Below are positions 1 through 11,667 of a stretch of DNA of 64,000 bases, one piece after another; within the stretch, counting starts at the first letter, position 1, and each line of letters begins with the position of its first letter. The position numbers and the translations under genes were made by a program. This DNA comes from Salvelinus alpinus. Its lineage: Eukaryota > Chordata > Actinopteri > Salmoniformes > Salmonidae. The stretch lies in NCBI RefSeq assembly GCF_045679555.1, contig NC_092100.1, positions 30,753,106 to 30,817,105 on the forward strand, read 5' to 3'. A model generated the notes under the pieces. The model was not told the origin of the DNA. It saw only the letters and a program-made list of their open reading frames with translations, and did not search any database.

Positions 1-1558
1 TACTGCTTTGCATACAAGCCAGTGAATTCTATGCATTACAGCTGGATGAGTCAACAGACGTGACAGGTCTGGCACAGCTCCTGGTATATGTCCGTTACAT
101 TTATGGGGGGTTAATTAAGGAAGACATCTTCTTCTACAAACCACTGGAAACCAGGATAACAGGAGAGGATATTTTCAAAGTACTGGACAGCTTTGTGACA
201 TCAAATGGACTTTAGTGGTCAAGATGTGTTAGTATCTGTACTCATGGCGCAAAAGCCATGACAGGGAGAAATAGCGGAGTGGTAACACGCGTGAAAGCAG
301 TTGCTCCTGACACCACTTGGGTACACTGCAGCATCCACCGAGAGGCTCTTGTTGCCAAGGGAATGCCTGACAGCTTGAAAGATGTTTTGGACACTACAGT
401 GAAAATGGTTAACTTTGTTAAAGCAAGGCCCCTGAACTCTCGTGTATTTTCTGCACTATGCAATGATATGGGCAGCGACCATGTAATGCTTTTACAACAT
501 ACAGTAGTGCGCAGGTTATCTAGGGGCAAAGTATTAACACAAGCTTAAAGTTTTTACTCTTTACTGAACATAATTTCACTTGTTTTACCGCTTGCATGAT
601 GACGAGTTTCTCACACGACTGGCCTATCTGGGTGATGTTTTTTCTCGCCTGAATGATCTGAATCTAGGATTACAGGGACTCTCCACAACTATATTTAATG
701 TGCGGGACAAAGCTGAGGCTATGATTAAGAAGTTGGAACTCTTCTCTGTCTGCATTAACAAGGACAACACACAGGTTTTTCCATCATTGTATGATTTTTT
801 GTGTGCAACTGACCTCAAGCTTACAGACCATGTCAAATGTGATTTAGTGAAGCACCTGAGTGAGTTGGGTGCGCAATTACGTAGGTACTTTCCCATCTCC
901 AGTCCACTTACCAATATCTGAACAAGACAGACTCATCGAAATTGCAACAAGCGGTTCTGTGTAAATTTAATTTAATCACAAGTCACTGCTAGATTTCTGG
1001 ATTTGGCTGCGCTCAGAGTATCCTACCTTGGCAAATCACGCTGTTAAGACACTGATGCCCTTTGCAACCACGTACCTATGTGAAAGTGGATTTTCGGCCC
1101 TCACTAGCATGAAAACGAAATACAGGCACAGACTGTTTGCGGAAAATTATCTAAGACTGAGACTCTCTCCAATACAACCCAACATTGCAGAGTTATGTGC
1201 ATCCTTTCAAGCACACCCTTCTCATTAACCTGTGGTGAGTTGTTCACAATTTTCAATGAACAAATAAGGTATGTAAGATGGTTAAATACAGAGCAAAATT
1301 ATTGATTATTATTATATTATTATTTGTGCCCTGGTCCCATAAGAGCTCTTTGTCACTTCCCACGAGCCGGGTTGTGACAAAAACTCACACTCATTCTTAT
1401 GTTTAATAAATGTATTGTATAGCGTGTGTGTGGCAGGCTTACAATGATGGCAAAAAACAACATTTGAGAGTGCGCTGACCCTGGTGCTAGAGGGGGTACA
1501 CAGCTGGAGGTTGAATGTTTGAAGGGGTACAGGAATATAAAAAGTTTGGGAACCACTG
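1..1558 (+). mobile_element. hAT DNA transposon (Buster/ZBED5-like), 3' part, cut by window edge
   Basis: The segment ends at 1558 with TTTGGGAACCACTG, whose complement CAGTGGTTCCCAAA is the typical terminal inverted repeat of hAT (Charlie/Buster-type) elements. Upstream lie broken transposase segments on the plus strand, then about 330 bp of non-coding 3' sequence. The left end of the element is outside the window, so its target duplication cannot be tested. The assignment to hAT is firm; the exact family is inferred from the protein fragments. Confidence 0.8.
2..1228 (+). pseudogene. hAT transposase / ZBED5-like pseudogene, 5'-truncated by the window
   Basis: Three stretches resemble the ZBED5/FAM200-type proteins derived from hAT transposases. 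The first, from base 2, contains LDESTDVTGLAQLLVYVRY and ends at an in-frame stop near 213. The second (about 241-547) contains HGAKAMTGRNSGVVTRVKAV and WVHCSIHREAL, the RNase H-like catalytic region. The third (580-921) is helical insertion-domain sequence, followed by the C-terminal dimerisation block (1028-1228) with TTYLCESGFSALTSMKTKYR, which carries the conserved CESGFS glutamate. Stops and frameshifts between blocks make it non-functional. The BED finger and N-terminus would lie left of the window. A domesticated ZBED gene is unlikely because the frame is broken and the transposon terminus is still attached. Confidence 0.82.
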
Positions 1559-2569
1559 ATCTAGTGTATACTATGAACACATGTAAACGTGATATTCTAG
1601 TCATTATTCAAATTGAACGAATGCAATGTATTAAATAGAAATGCAGTAAGTAATGTACTGCATTTGTTAGAATATTACAGTTATTTTCCTTTACAATCAC
1701 AATACCTTACCTTTTTGTGGACATTTTTCTATTCTATTATTAATCTATCCCAGAAAATATGTGAGGAAACAGGTTGTTTAATCTGGGTGCCACCCAATCA
1801 GTGGGAGGTGAACAGATTGTGTTTGAGAATTCAAGTGTAAATTGATCTTAGATGTTAGATGTGAAAGGATGGGAACAGATGCATTTTTTTAAATGACTCA
1901 CAACAAAAGCAACACTATTAGATGGGTAGACAGCAATGCCTGTATTTTATGAAAACAGCAGATTAAATAAGATTAATTAGATGTTTTTCTTTTAAGCAGA
2001 TATATCTTGTATGTGCATAATTATAAGTTCAGATGTTAAACTTACTCTTTATCAAATCAATACTATCATCTCTTTTATATAGTATCTCAGATGCATTTCC
2101 CTGGTCAGTGTGGCAGTCTTAGTACAGGGGTATGCTTTAGAGGCCCCAACATCTGGAGAAGATGAGGTTTGAAAGGAATAAATAAAGAAAAGTCTCGCTC
2201 ACATACTATTAGGCAGACAATTGATCCTGCTCCTAGTCAACATGTCCTTACATTAAAGTGGTGGGAAAGTGAAGTGATGGCAACTGCTGATTCGTTAAAG
2301 CAATGGCAGACACAGAGACACTGGAAATGACAAGCAACAATTGCTTCCAAATTGGATTTTTAGGCCCAGTCAGCACAACGCAAAGAGTCCAAAATGTTGT
2401 CTGGTATGATATAAACTGAGATGCATGCCACTCTCAAACATGTCATAACACTTTCATTATTAATGACTAAATTCATGCAAAAAATATATTCCCTTTCAGC
2501 TTTTAAGATTTCATCACCTTTCCTTCCTTAAGCAATGTTTTTACTTTTATTTAAAAAGTAATTATTTTT
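1559..2569. other. AT-rich intergenic stretch, no gene seen
   Basis: No long reading frame with recognisable protein motifs and no tRNA-like promoter boxes are visible. It separates the hAT end from the 3' tail of LINE copy 1. Confidence 0.5.
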
Positions 2570-2987
2570 AATTTCACCTTTATTTAACCAGGTAGGCTAG
2601 TTGAGAACAAGTTAAATACAGTTAAATTTGCCAAGTTAAATACATTTGCAACTGCGACCTGGCCAAGATAAAGCAAAGCAGTGTGACACAGACAACAACA
2701 CAGAGTTACACATGGAGTAAACAATAAACAAGCCAATAACACAATAAACAAGTCAATGACACAGTAGAAAAAAGAAAGTCTATATACAGTGTGTGCAAAA
2801 AGCGGTTGGCAATAAGTAGGCCATAGGAGCAAATAATTACAATTTAGCAGATTAACACTGGAGTGATAAATGAGCAGATGATGATGTGCAAGTAGAGATA
2901 CTGGTGTGCAAAAGAGCAGAAAAGTAAATAAAATAAAAACAGTATGGGGATGAGGTAGGTAGATTGGGTGGGCTATTTACAGATGGA

Positions 2988-5900
2988 CTATGTACAGCTG
3001 CAGCGATCGGTTAGCTGCTCAGATAGTTGATGTTTAAAGTTGGTGAGGGAAATAAAAGTCTCCAACTCCAGCGATTTTTGCAATTCGTTCCAGTCACTGG
3101 CAGCAGAGAACTGGAAGGAAAGGCGGCCAAATGAGGTGTTGGCTTTGGGGATGATCAGTGAGATATACCTGCTGGAACGTGTGCTACGGGTGGGTGTTGT
3201 TATCGTGACCAGTGAACTGAGATAAGGCGGAGCTTTACCTAGCATAGACTTATAGATGACCTGGAGCCAGTGGGTCTGGCGACGAATATGTAGCGAGGGC
3301 CAGCCGACTAGAGCATACAGGTCGCAGTGGTGGGTGGTATAAGGTGATTTGGTAACAAAACGGATGGCACTGTGATAGACTGCATCCAGTTTGCTGAGTA
3401 GAGTGTTGGAAGCTATTTTGTAGATGACATCGCCGAAGTCAAGGATCGGTAGGATAGTCAGTTTTACTAGGGTAAGTTTGGCGGCGTGAGAGAAGGAGGC
3501 TTTGTTGCGAAATAGTAAGCCGATTCTAGATTGGATTTTTGGATTGGAGATGTTTAATATGAGTCTGGAAGGAGCGTTTACAGTCTAGCCAGACACCTAG
3601 GTATTTATAGTTGTCCACATATTCTAGGTCGGAACCGTCCAGGGTGGTGATGCTAGTCGGGCGGGCAGGTGCAGGCAGCGAACGGTTGAAAAGCATGCAT
3701 TTGGTTTTACTAGCGTTTAAGAGCAGTTGGAGGCCACGGAAGGAGTGTTGTATGGCATTGAAGCTCGTTTGGAGATTAGTTAACAGTGTCCAAAGAAGGG
3801 CCAGATGTATCCAGAATGGTGTCGTCTGCGTAGAGGTGGATCAGGGAATCGCCCGCAGCATAAGCGACATCATTGATATATACAGAGAAAAGAGTCGGCC
3901 CGAGAATTGAACCCTGTGGTACCCCCATAGAGACTGCCAGAGGTCCGGACAACATGCCCTCCGATTTGACACACTGAACTCTGTCTGCAAAGTAGTTGGT
4001 GAACTAGGCGAGGCAGTCATTAGAAAAACTAAGGCTATTGAGTCTGCCGATAAGAATACAGTGATTGACAGAGTCAAAAGCCTTGGCCAGGTCGATGAAG
4101 ACGGCTGCACAGTACTGTCTTTTATCGATGGCGGTTATGATATCGTTTAGTACCTTGAGCATGGCTGAGGTGCACCGGTGACTGGCTCGGAAGCCGGATT
4201 GCACATCGGAGAAGGTACGGTGGGATTCGAAATTATCAGTGATCTGTTTATTAACTTGGCTTTCGAAGACTTTAGATAGGCAGGGCAGGATGGATATAGG
4301 TCTGTAACAGTTTGGGTCTAGAGTGTCATCCCCTTTGAAGAGGGGGATGACCGCGGCAGCTTTCCAATCTTTAGGGATCTCGGGTGATACGAAAGAGAGG
4401 TTGAACAGGCTGGTAATAGGGGTTGCAACAATGGCGGCGGATAGTTTTAGAAAGAGAGGGTCCAGATTGTCTAGCCCAGCTGATTTGTACGGGTCCGGGT
4501 TTTGCAGCTCTTTCAGAACATCTGCTGTCTGGATTTGGGTGAAGGAGAAGCTGGAGAGGCTTGGGCGAGTAGCTGTGGGGGAGGCGGAGCTGTTGGCCGG
4601 GGTTGGAGTAGCTAGGAGGAAGGCATGGCCAGCCGTTGAAAAATGCTTATTGAAATTTTCGATTATCATGGATTTATCAGTGGTGACCGTGTTACCTAGC
4701 CTCAGTGCAGTGGGCAGCTGGGAGGAGGTGCTCTTGTTTGCACTTTACAGTGTCCCAAAACTTTTGGGAATTAGAGCTACAGGATGCGAATTTCTGCTTG
4801 AAAAAGCTAGCCTTTGCTTTCCTGACTGACTGTATTGGTTCCTGACTTCCCTGAACAGTTGCATATCGTGGGGACTATTCGATGCTATTGCAGTCCGCCA
4901 CAGGATGTTTTTGTGCTGGTCAAGGGCAGTCAGGTCTGGAGTGAACCAAGGGCTATATCTGTTCTTAGTTCTGCATTTTTTGAACGGGGCATGCTTGTCT
5001 AAGATGGTGAGGAAATTACTTTTAAAGAATGACCAGGCATCCTCGACTGACGGGATGAGGTCGATATCCTTCCAGGATACCCGTGCCAGGTCGATTAGAA
5101 AGACGTGCTCGCAGAAGTGTTTTAGGGAGCGTTTGACAGTGATGAGGGGTGTTCGTTTGACCGCGGACCCATAGCGGATACAGGCAATGAGGCAGTGATC
5201 GCTGAGATCCTGATTGAAAACAGCGGAGGTGTATTTAGAGGGCAAGTTGGTCAGAATAATGTCTATGAGGGTGCCCATGTTTACAGATTTAGGGTTGTAC
5301 CTGGTGGGTTCCTTGATGATTTGTGTGAGATTGAGGGCATTTAGCTTAGATTGTAGGACTGCCGGGGTGTTAAGCATATCCCAGTTTAGGTCCCCTAACA
5401 GAACAAACTCTGAAGCTAGATGGGGGGCGATCAATTCACAAATGGTGTCCAGGGCACAGCTGGGAGCGGATGGGGTCGATAGCAGGCGGCAACAGTGAGA
5501 GACTTATTTCTGGAGAGGTTAATTTTTTTAATTAGAAGTTCAAACTGTTTGGGTATAGACCTGGAAAGTATGACATAACTTTGCAGACTATCTCTGCAGT
5601 AGATTGCAACTCCTCCCCCTTTGGCAGTTCTATCTTGACGGAAAATGTTGTAGCTGGGTATGGAAATCTCAGAATTGTTGGTGGCCTTCCTAAACCAGGA
5701 TTCAGACACGGCAAGGACATCAGTGTTGGCGCAGTGTGCCAAAGCAGTGAGTAAAACAAACTTAGGGAGGAGGCTTCTGATGTTGACATGCATGAAACCA
5801 AGGTTTTTTCTATCACAGAAGTCAACAAATGAGGGTGCCTGGGGACATGCAGGGCCTGGGTTTACCTCCACATCACCCGAGGAACAGAGGAGGAGTAGGA

Positions 5901-6193
5901 TGAGGGTACAGCTGAAGGCTATCAAAACTGGTCGCCTAGAGCGTTGGGGACAAAGAATAAAAGGAGCAGATTTCTGGGCGTGGTAGAATAGATTCAGGGC
6001 ATAATGTGCAGACAGGGGTATGGTGGGGTGCTTGGTACAGTGGAGGTAAGCCCAGGCACTGAGTGATGATAAGAGAGGTTGTATCTCTGGATAAGCTGGT
6101 TATAATGGGTGAGGTCACCGCATGAGCGGAGATAAAAAAATAAAAAAATAAATAGAATGGAGTACCGTGATTAATGGACAGTCCAGCGGGCAT
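2988..6193 (-). pseudogene. LINE copy 1 endonuclease/reverse transcriptase ORF, frameshifted
   Basis: Minus-strand pieces in order: 6193-5936 (N-terminal, SLIITQCLGLPPLY), 5925-5431 (2A-like GDVEVNPGP and AP endonuclease with NIRSLLPK, SESW and GGGVAIY), 5434-4745 (endonuclease GDLNWDM and LSDHCLIA, then linker), 4669-4004 (reverse transcriptase with RPISILPCLSKVFE and FIDLAKAFDSVNH), and 3245-2988 (conserved C-terminus). Pieces lie in different frames, so at least four frameshifts separate them. The palm motif is in decayed sequence around 3820-3850. Despite this decay the 2A-like motif at 5851-5874 is unchanged. The homologous ORF of copy 2 has 1102 codons, which gives the original size. 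Confidence 0.88.
5851..5874 (-). other. 2A-like ribosome-skipping motif of LINE copy 1
   Basis: The minus strand encodes DVEVNPGP directly after a hydrophobic run (LILLLLCSSG). It fits the 2A consensus D-V/I-E-x-N-P-G followed by P, where ribosomes of picornavirus and some retrotransposon messages skip the last Gly-Pro bond. Confidence 0.8.
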
Positions 6194-6464
6194 CAGCTAT
6201 GTAGCCAAGTGATCATAGGGTCCAGGGGGCAGCAATAGAACGCGGGCGACACGGCGTTTAAAGTTAGTAGTCCGGGGCTAGTAGAAGCGTCTGTTCCGAC
6301 GTCCGACGGAGGCCGGTTGAAGGCACAGCGGATGGAGTATTCGTCGGCAGACCTGTCGTGGTGGTGCGGTGGGGCGCCGTGTCGACTAAGGATCAAGCCA
6401 GATGGCGAAAGAGGTATTGCAGTTGTAGTAATTTACAGACAGTTAGCAGGCTGATACTAACACG

Positions 6465-6603
6465 CTAACAGTTAGTAGGCCGGGGCAAAACAAGCTAGCA
6501 GTTAGCAGACCGGGGCAGGCAAGCAAGCAGTTAGCAGGGGCTAGCAGTTAGCAGACCGGGGCAGGCAAGCTAGCAGTTAGTAGACCGGGGCTAGCAAGTT
6601 AGC
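6465..6603 (-). repeat. Tandem array in the 5' UTR of LINE copy 1
   Basis: About four degenerate units of roughly 30-40 bp share the core GCTAGCAGTTAGCAGACCGG. LINE copy 3 has two units of a related sequence at 56810-56868, and none are obvious in copy 2. Variable 5' arrays of this kind often act as promoter monomers in LINEs; that role is inferred here. Confidence 0.75.
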
Positions 6604-7554
6604 CTTTGGGGGACGTCGCGATTGGGGTAAGTCTGTTTTTGCCTCTTCGTGCGGTGACGTCGATAGACCAGTCGTGGAGTTAGTAGGGTTCCAAGTAACT
6701 CTAGGTAGCTAGTAGGCCTAGCAGGTTAGCAGAATGGGCCTTCAGCCGGCGTCGCGCCTGAGGGGCCTGTTGGAACCCTCTGGCAGATTATGTCGGTATT
6801 CGAGTCGTAGAGGATCGGTGGGGTTCCGTGCCCCGTATCGGCAGTAGAAAGGATCCGGATATTGTAGCCCAGGAGTGAGCCGGGAGATGGGTCTAGCATG
6901 GGCTAGCCCCAGGCTAGTTGGTGCTAGCTCCGGGATGGAAACGTTAGCCAGGAGTAGTCAACCCGGGTTGTGGTTAGCTAGCTGTGATGATCCAGATGAA
7001 AAGGTTCAGAGTTTGCGGTAGGAATGCAGTGGTTAGCTGATTGATAGCTGGTAGCTAGTTAGCTAGCTAGCTTCAGTTGAGGTATTCCAGTTCGGAGGTA
7101 AATAGAAATACTTTAGAAAAAAATAAAATAAACAGATCCACACCACATTGGGTGAGGCGGGTTGCAGGAGAGTATTTTGAAGTTGAGGTTTAGGAAAAAT
7201 ATTAAAAAGAACGCGAAGAAAAAGATATATACACATAGGACGAGACAAGACAGAGTCAAAGACGTCTGACTGCTACGCCATCTTGGATTGCTTAAATGTA
7301 ACTTAAATGTAACTGGCAACTTACGAAGGTGAGTCTGCAAATGAACACTCTTTCACGAACCAGATTTTCATCCAACCTTTTTATGTGCGTAAAGTACATG
7401 TCGGATAAAAAAAATGTCACAACAGGCCTGATGAACACAGCTAATTTGTCGGTAAACTTTTCAAATGTTGACAAAACAAAATACTCTATACAAGGTGGGA
7501 TCTTTTTGTGTCTGTAAAATGAATTATGCAAGAAATATTGCTGTAATAACCATC

Positions 7555-8107
7555 GGCAGGTAGCCTAGCGGTTAGAGCGTTGGGCCAGTAACTGAACGGT
7601 TGCTGGTTTGAATCCCCAAGCTAACTATCAGATCTCAGGATAAGACCCAGATGCAGACAGTTCGAAATAACAAAAGTTTATTTACAAAACAGGGGGCAGG
7701 CAAACGACAGGTCAAGGGCAAGCAGAGGTCAGTAATCCAGGGCATAGTCGTAAGGTACAGAACAGCAGGCAGGTCCAGGGTCAGGGCAGGCAGGGGTCGG
7801 TCATCCAGAGCAGTGTCAAGAGGTACAGAATGGCAGGCAGGCTCAGGGTCAGGGCAGGCAGAATGGTCAAAACCCGGGAGAACTAGAAAACAGGAACTAA
7901 CGAGAAACAGGAGTAGGGGAAAAAATGCTGGTAGGCTTAACGAGACAAGGCGAACTGGCAACAGATAATGGGGAAAATGGGCGACACCTGGATGGGTGGT
8001 GACAGAGGAAACAGATCAGGGTGTGACACTGACTCTGTGAAAAATCGATGTGTCTTTGAGCAAGGCACTTAACTATGGATAAGGGTGTCTGCTAAATTAC
8101 TAAAATG
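7555..8107 (+). mobile_element. HpaI-type tRNA-derived SINE, split by a solo LTR
   Basis: The head GGCAGGTAGCCTAGCGGTTA carries a tRNA-like A box, and GCTGGTTTGAATCCCC is the B box. After the LTR insertion (7626-8028) the body resumes with TGAAAAATCGATGTGTCTTT and ends in GTCTGCTAAATTACTAAAATG, the usual 3' end of HpaI-type salmonid SINEs. RNA polymerase III boxes remain but the element is interrupted. Confidence 0.82.
7626..8028 (-). mobile_element. Solo LTR inside the SINE
   Basis: The 403-bp insert ends in GTGTGACA and starts TATCAGATCTC, probably a mutated TGTCA. It is flanked by CTAAC on the left and CTGAC on the right. The second is the SINE consensus, so the pair reads as a 5-bp target duplication with one later change. 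An AATAAA-like signal on the minus strand (complement of GTTTATTTAC) suggests minus orientation. No internal retroelement coding sequence remains. Confidence 0.72.
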
Positions 8108-8263
8108 TCTATATTGGAGTCACATGATAACATTGAAAATGTTGAAAATGTGATGGAAACCCATTTAACATGGGTACATGGGAATTTAACCACAAAAGTA
8201 ATTTTTATGTGCACTACGTCATCACGCACAGACTTTTATTTGCAACAGTCAATTTGATGGAAT

Positions 8264-8633
8264 TGTAACGATCATCTGAGGTGGTAGAAGGATCGGACCA
8301 AAGCGCAGTGTGGTAAGTGTTCATGTCTTTAATATAAATCCAAAACTGAACACAGGAACAAAAACAATAAACGATGATCAAACGAAACAGTACCGTGTGG
8401 CGACAAACACTGACACGGAAACAAACACCCACAAACCAAAAGTGAAACCCAGGCTACCTAAGTATGATTCTCAATCAGGAACAACGATTGACAGCTGCCT
8501 CTGATTGAGAATCATACCAGGCCGAACACAAAACCCCAACATAGAAAAACACACATAGACTGCCCACCCCAACTCACGCCCTGACCATACTAAATAAAGA
8601 CAAAACAAAGGAAATAAAGGTCAGAACGTGACA
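8264..8633 (-). mobile_element. Solo LTR, TGTAACG...GTGACA family
   Basis: The 370-bp element has TG...CA termini and a perfect 5-bp target duplication, GGAAT, at 8259-8263 and 8634-8638. It belongs to the same family as the LTRs at 24749, 38340 and 41308. A perfect 16-bp inverted repeat (8463-8478 with 8501-8516, TATGATTCTCAATCAG) lies inside. Sense orientation is judged minus from the shared end TGTCACGTTCTGACC. Confidence 0.88.
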
Positions 8634-8999
8634 GGAATAACATTTTGGGTGGGAAAATGCACATCTTTTATTTATGCAGATTTGAGAATATTCACATTAA
8701 AATCTGTCGCCAATTGGATGGAAACCTAGCTAGCGACATCTTTAATAAGTTAACTCTAAATATAAAGTTACTCTTTATTTAATCATCTATCATGTCTTTC
8801 TCTTCTCTTAAAATGCATAATGGGAATAACAAACTATGTCATGTGGTTCAGAAAAACACCAGATTTGAAGCCATCCTTGACATGATTGTCACCAACATGA
8901 AAACGTATTTTAAGACTGAGATCCTCCTTCCCGTCAGTTCAAGTTACCACATCCATGGCTGGGGGTGAATGAAGCAACCAACAACCAACTCTAATACTA
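8634..8999. other. Intergenic, remnants of older repeats
   Basis: No supported gene. The first 130 bp look like the other half of the older repeat at 7287-8263; the rest leads into a LINE remnant. Confidence 0.35.
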
Positions 9000-10300
9000 A
9001 AGCCGACGCCTTCTACAACACCCTCCTGCCTGAAATTGATAGAAAATTCCCTATGAAGACTGTGAAAACCTAGCCTTCAGACAAACCATGGCCGTCAGAA
9101 CCGTTCCACAGAACATTGCCTGTTCAGTCTGATATTCCTGGCTCAGTGCGCACACTAGTTGCAACTGATTTTGCCAAGGCATTCGATGTTGTAGACCACA
9201 CAACAGTAGTACAGTGCCTCCTTGATCTTGATGTGAGACCTGCCTTGATCCCATGGATCTGCAGTTTAATGACAGACCACAATCAGAAAGTACCCTACCA
9301 GGGGCATTTCTCTGACTGGGAATACCCCACTTGTGGAGTGGCACAGGGGACCATGCTTGGGCCTATAGTCTTTCTAGTCCTGATTGACTGTGCCCTCTTC
9401 GGGACACAACAAACCCCTGGAAATACGTGGATGACATGTATCTGGCTCAGACTTGGACACCTCAACTAACCTGTACCCTCCAACAGACCCTGAATGGTCT
9501 CGACATCTGGGTAGAGGAGCACAGAACCTAACCCAACGAAAATGTAAAGTTTTCCATGTCACCCACATGAGGCATCCACCCACCCTGCCGACTCTCTCCA
9601 TTGACCAGAACACCCTTGCAGTCTGTGACACCATTCAGAATAACTTACGATGGGACAGTCAAGTGGACCACATGCTGATATCTGCCAACAGGAAGCTGTT
9701 TACTCTGCGGAATCAGAAGAAATGTGTCATCCTATACCCAGAACTGGTTTCCATCTACACAGGTTATGTGTGCCCTGTACTGGAATGCGCAGCCCCAGTC
9801 TGGCTCTGACGACAGACCAGGCTGAAAGGCTAGAACACACATAAAAGGGCCTGTAAGATCATCCTTTGTCAGAGGTACTTAGGGTACCCAGAGGCAGTCT
9901 GTGCCCTCGGCTTGTGCACCCTATCTGACAGATGCACTACACTGTGCCTTGACTTTGCCAGAAAGCTGCTAAAGACCGACTTCAGAGCCTGGTTACCCCA
10001 CCCCTTCCCCTCCCCCCTCTGGGAGGAGCTCACAGGTAGTCATACAAGAAACTCAAACAAACTCGTCATCCCAAACTGTCAAACGGAGAGATACAGGAGA
10101 TCACCAATACCTTATCTGAGCAGGCTCCTAAATTAAAAATAATTTTATATTTTAGCATAGACATTTTTAGCACTTTAAATTAGTTGTATTTATTCAACAT
10201 TTATGTTTTTTATTGTAACAGCAAAGTAATTCAGTGTTTTTAAAAGACCCTGTAATAATGCTGAAGGACCAAACTAAATAAACAAAACTAAATAATAATG
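9000..10300 (+). mobile_element. Second LINE family (I/Nimb-like), 5'-truncated and decayed
   Basis: Plus-strand reverse transcriptase remnants are followed by about 160 bp of AT-rich 3' sequence ending in CTAAATAAACAAAACTAAATAATAA. The protein differs from the three large LINEs, so this is another family. I/Nimb affinity is a tentative reading of the RT motifs; the 5' limit is uncertain. Confidence 0.65.
9116..10136 (+). pseudogene. Reverse transcriptase pseudogene of the second LINE
   Basis: In frame from 9116 are TDFAKAFDVVDHTTVV (RT domain 3) and CGVAQGTMLGPIVFLVLI (domain 4). The catalytic YVDD is intact at 9424-9435 but lies in a shifted frame. Downstream pieces include LTLRNQKKCVILYPELVSIYTGYVCPVLECAAPVW at 9700-9808 in the thumb/C-terminal region and PIPYLSRLLN at the C-terminus (10136). 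Multiple frameshifts and stops make it inactive. Endonuclease sequence is not visible, which suggests 5' truncation on insertion. Confidence 0.72.
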
Positions 10301-11417
10301 CTTACTGAATATCAATATCCCATGTTAGCGTACAGTACCAAACCCATGAATAATAGCACTGCTACTACAATATCAGTCAAAACCCCATGAATGTACTCAG
10401 GAAACCATCTCATAACAATGTATTTCGACTGATCTTAAGTATTTCTTCAAACGATTACAGGTGGTTTCTTTCAATTGTCATTCATAAATTAAAGTCAACA
10501 ATGCATTAGTGAATCATCTTCAGAAAGATATTATATATACTGTATATAAAAAAATCCCAATAATGGGTAGAACCTCTTGTTTGCTCAGAGTACAACATCA
10601 CACTAGTCAGACTTTTCAATCTGTGTTTATTGCATAGATACTGCTAATGTTACCTGACAACAAAATGTCAGAGTGAATTATTTGGTAGTCATTTTAAGTG
10701 ATAAATGAAATGATACTTGAAATTAAGGCCAAAATGAATAATGGGAAGAAGAGTTTCATTTCTGACCGTGTTCAATTTTTTATGAGCTCAGTACTATGGC
10801 TGGCACATTTTGTAAATGAAGACATAGTCTGAATATTTGAGATAATTAAGGAGCTCATATTGTTGCCGGGAACTATTTACTTCTATCAGAGAAAGGGCCT
10901 GACCAAAACAAACAGACAATAAGTTGTTTTGGGCTCCTCAACCCTTCAGAGTCCGTAAACATCGAGCAGTGTGAAGAACAGAGCAGCATGGGCTTGAAAA
11001 CCACAGCCCAAGGGGTTTAGAAATCCCCAGGGGAGATCATCTACTCATTAAAACAACATGCTTTACATGCCACCTCAGTCACTCCTGAGATAAGCACAGA
11101 TGCAGGTACTAATTTCAATAACCTCTATGTACGCTGTTAAAGTTATTTCACTAGAAAAAACATACATGATACACTCCTGTACATAAATCAACAAAGGCAC
11201 ACAAATACCTGTGCTTTGTCTTCGAAGGTGGATCGTACAAATGTATTGTGCTCCCTTTTGGTTCTCCCCTGCCCCCAGGATATTCACCAATTGTGCAGAG
11301 GTAGTGAGGGCTTATGACTCCTCAACTATAGTACATGACCCTAACTCTCACCCCTAAACAGTTTTCATGGATCTGAAAGGATTGGATGGGTGTAAGCAAC
11401 ATGGTGGAATCTGTCTA
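10301..11417. other. AT-rich intergenic DNA, nothing recognised
   Basis: No convincing ORF, RNA gene or repeat terminus is visible. Confidence 0.4.
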
Positions 11418-11667
11418 GCCTGCAGGTAGCCTAGTGGTTAGAGCGTTAGGTCAGGTTGCTGGATCAAATCCCTGAGCTAACAAGGTAAACATCTGTTGTT
11501 CTGCCCCTGAGCAAGGCAGTTAACCCAATGTTCCCTGGACACCAAAGACATGGATGTTGATTTAAGGCAACCCCAGCACCTCTCTGATTCAGAGGAGTTG
11601 GGTTAAATGCGGAAGACAAATTTCAGTTGAATGCATTCAGTTGTACAACTGACTAGGTATCCCCTTA
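11418..11667 (+). mobile_element. tRNA-derived SINE (AvaIII-like)
   Basis: Head: GCAGGTAGCCTAGTGGTTAG (A box) and GGATCAAATCCCTGAG (decayed B box), with a short deletion between them. The body holds GTTAACCC. The 3' half, GAATGCATTCAGTTGTACAA then CTGACTAGGTATCCCC, contains ATGCAT, the AvaIII-type site for which one salmonid SINE family is named. The family name is from memory of that feature and remains tentative. Confidence 0.72.

Larger units (their letters stand above)
2570..7286 (-). mobile_element. LINE copy 1, APE-type non-LTR retrotransposon (L2/CR1-like), full length, decayed
   Basis: On the minus strand the element runs from a 5' end near 7286 (AAGATGGCGTAGCAGTC in sense) to a 3' tail at 2570 that reads GGTTAAATAAAGGTGAAAT in sense. 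Length (about 4.7 kb), the two ends and the protein order match LINE copies 2 and 3 in this window. The 5' untranslated region of about 1 kb includes a GC-rich tandem array (6465-6603). The coding region is broken by several frameshifts. L2/CR1 affinity is inferred from the AP endonuclease-RT layout and the AATAAAGGT-type tail, not from a tree. Confidence 0.88.
7287..8263. repeat. Old AT-rich repeat host of the SINE and LTR
   Basis: Outside the SINE and LTR this region has phrases (GATGGAA, CTTTTATTTATGCA) that recur beyond the next LTR at 8634-8760, so one older element may span both. No coding sequence is visible. Family not recognised. Confidence 0.3.

Noticed and set aside
1..1228. Domesticated ZBED5-like host gene
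   Set aside because: Stops and frameshifts between conserved blocks, and an attached hAT terminus at 1558.
6465..6603. CRISPR-like look of the spaced direct repeats
   Set aside because: Vertebrate DNA; the units are degenerate with no unique spacers, and the array lies in a LINE 5' UTR.
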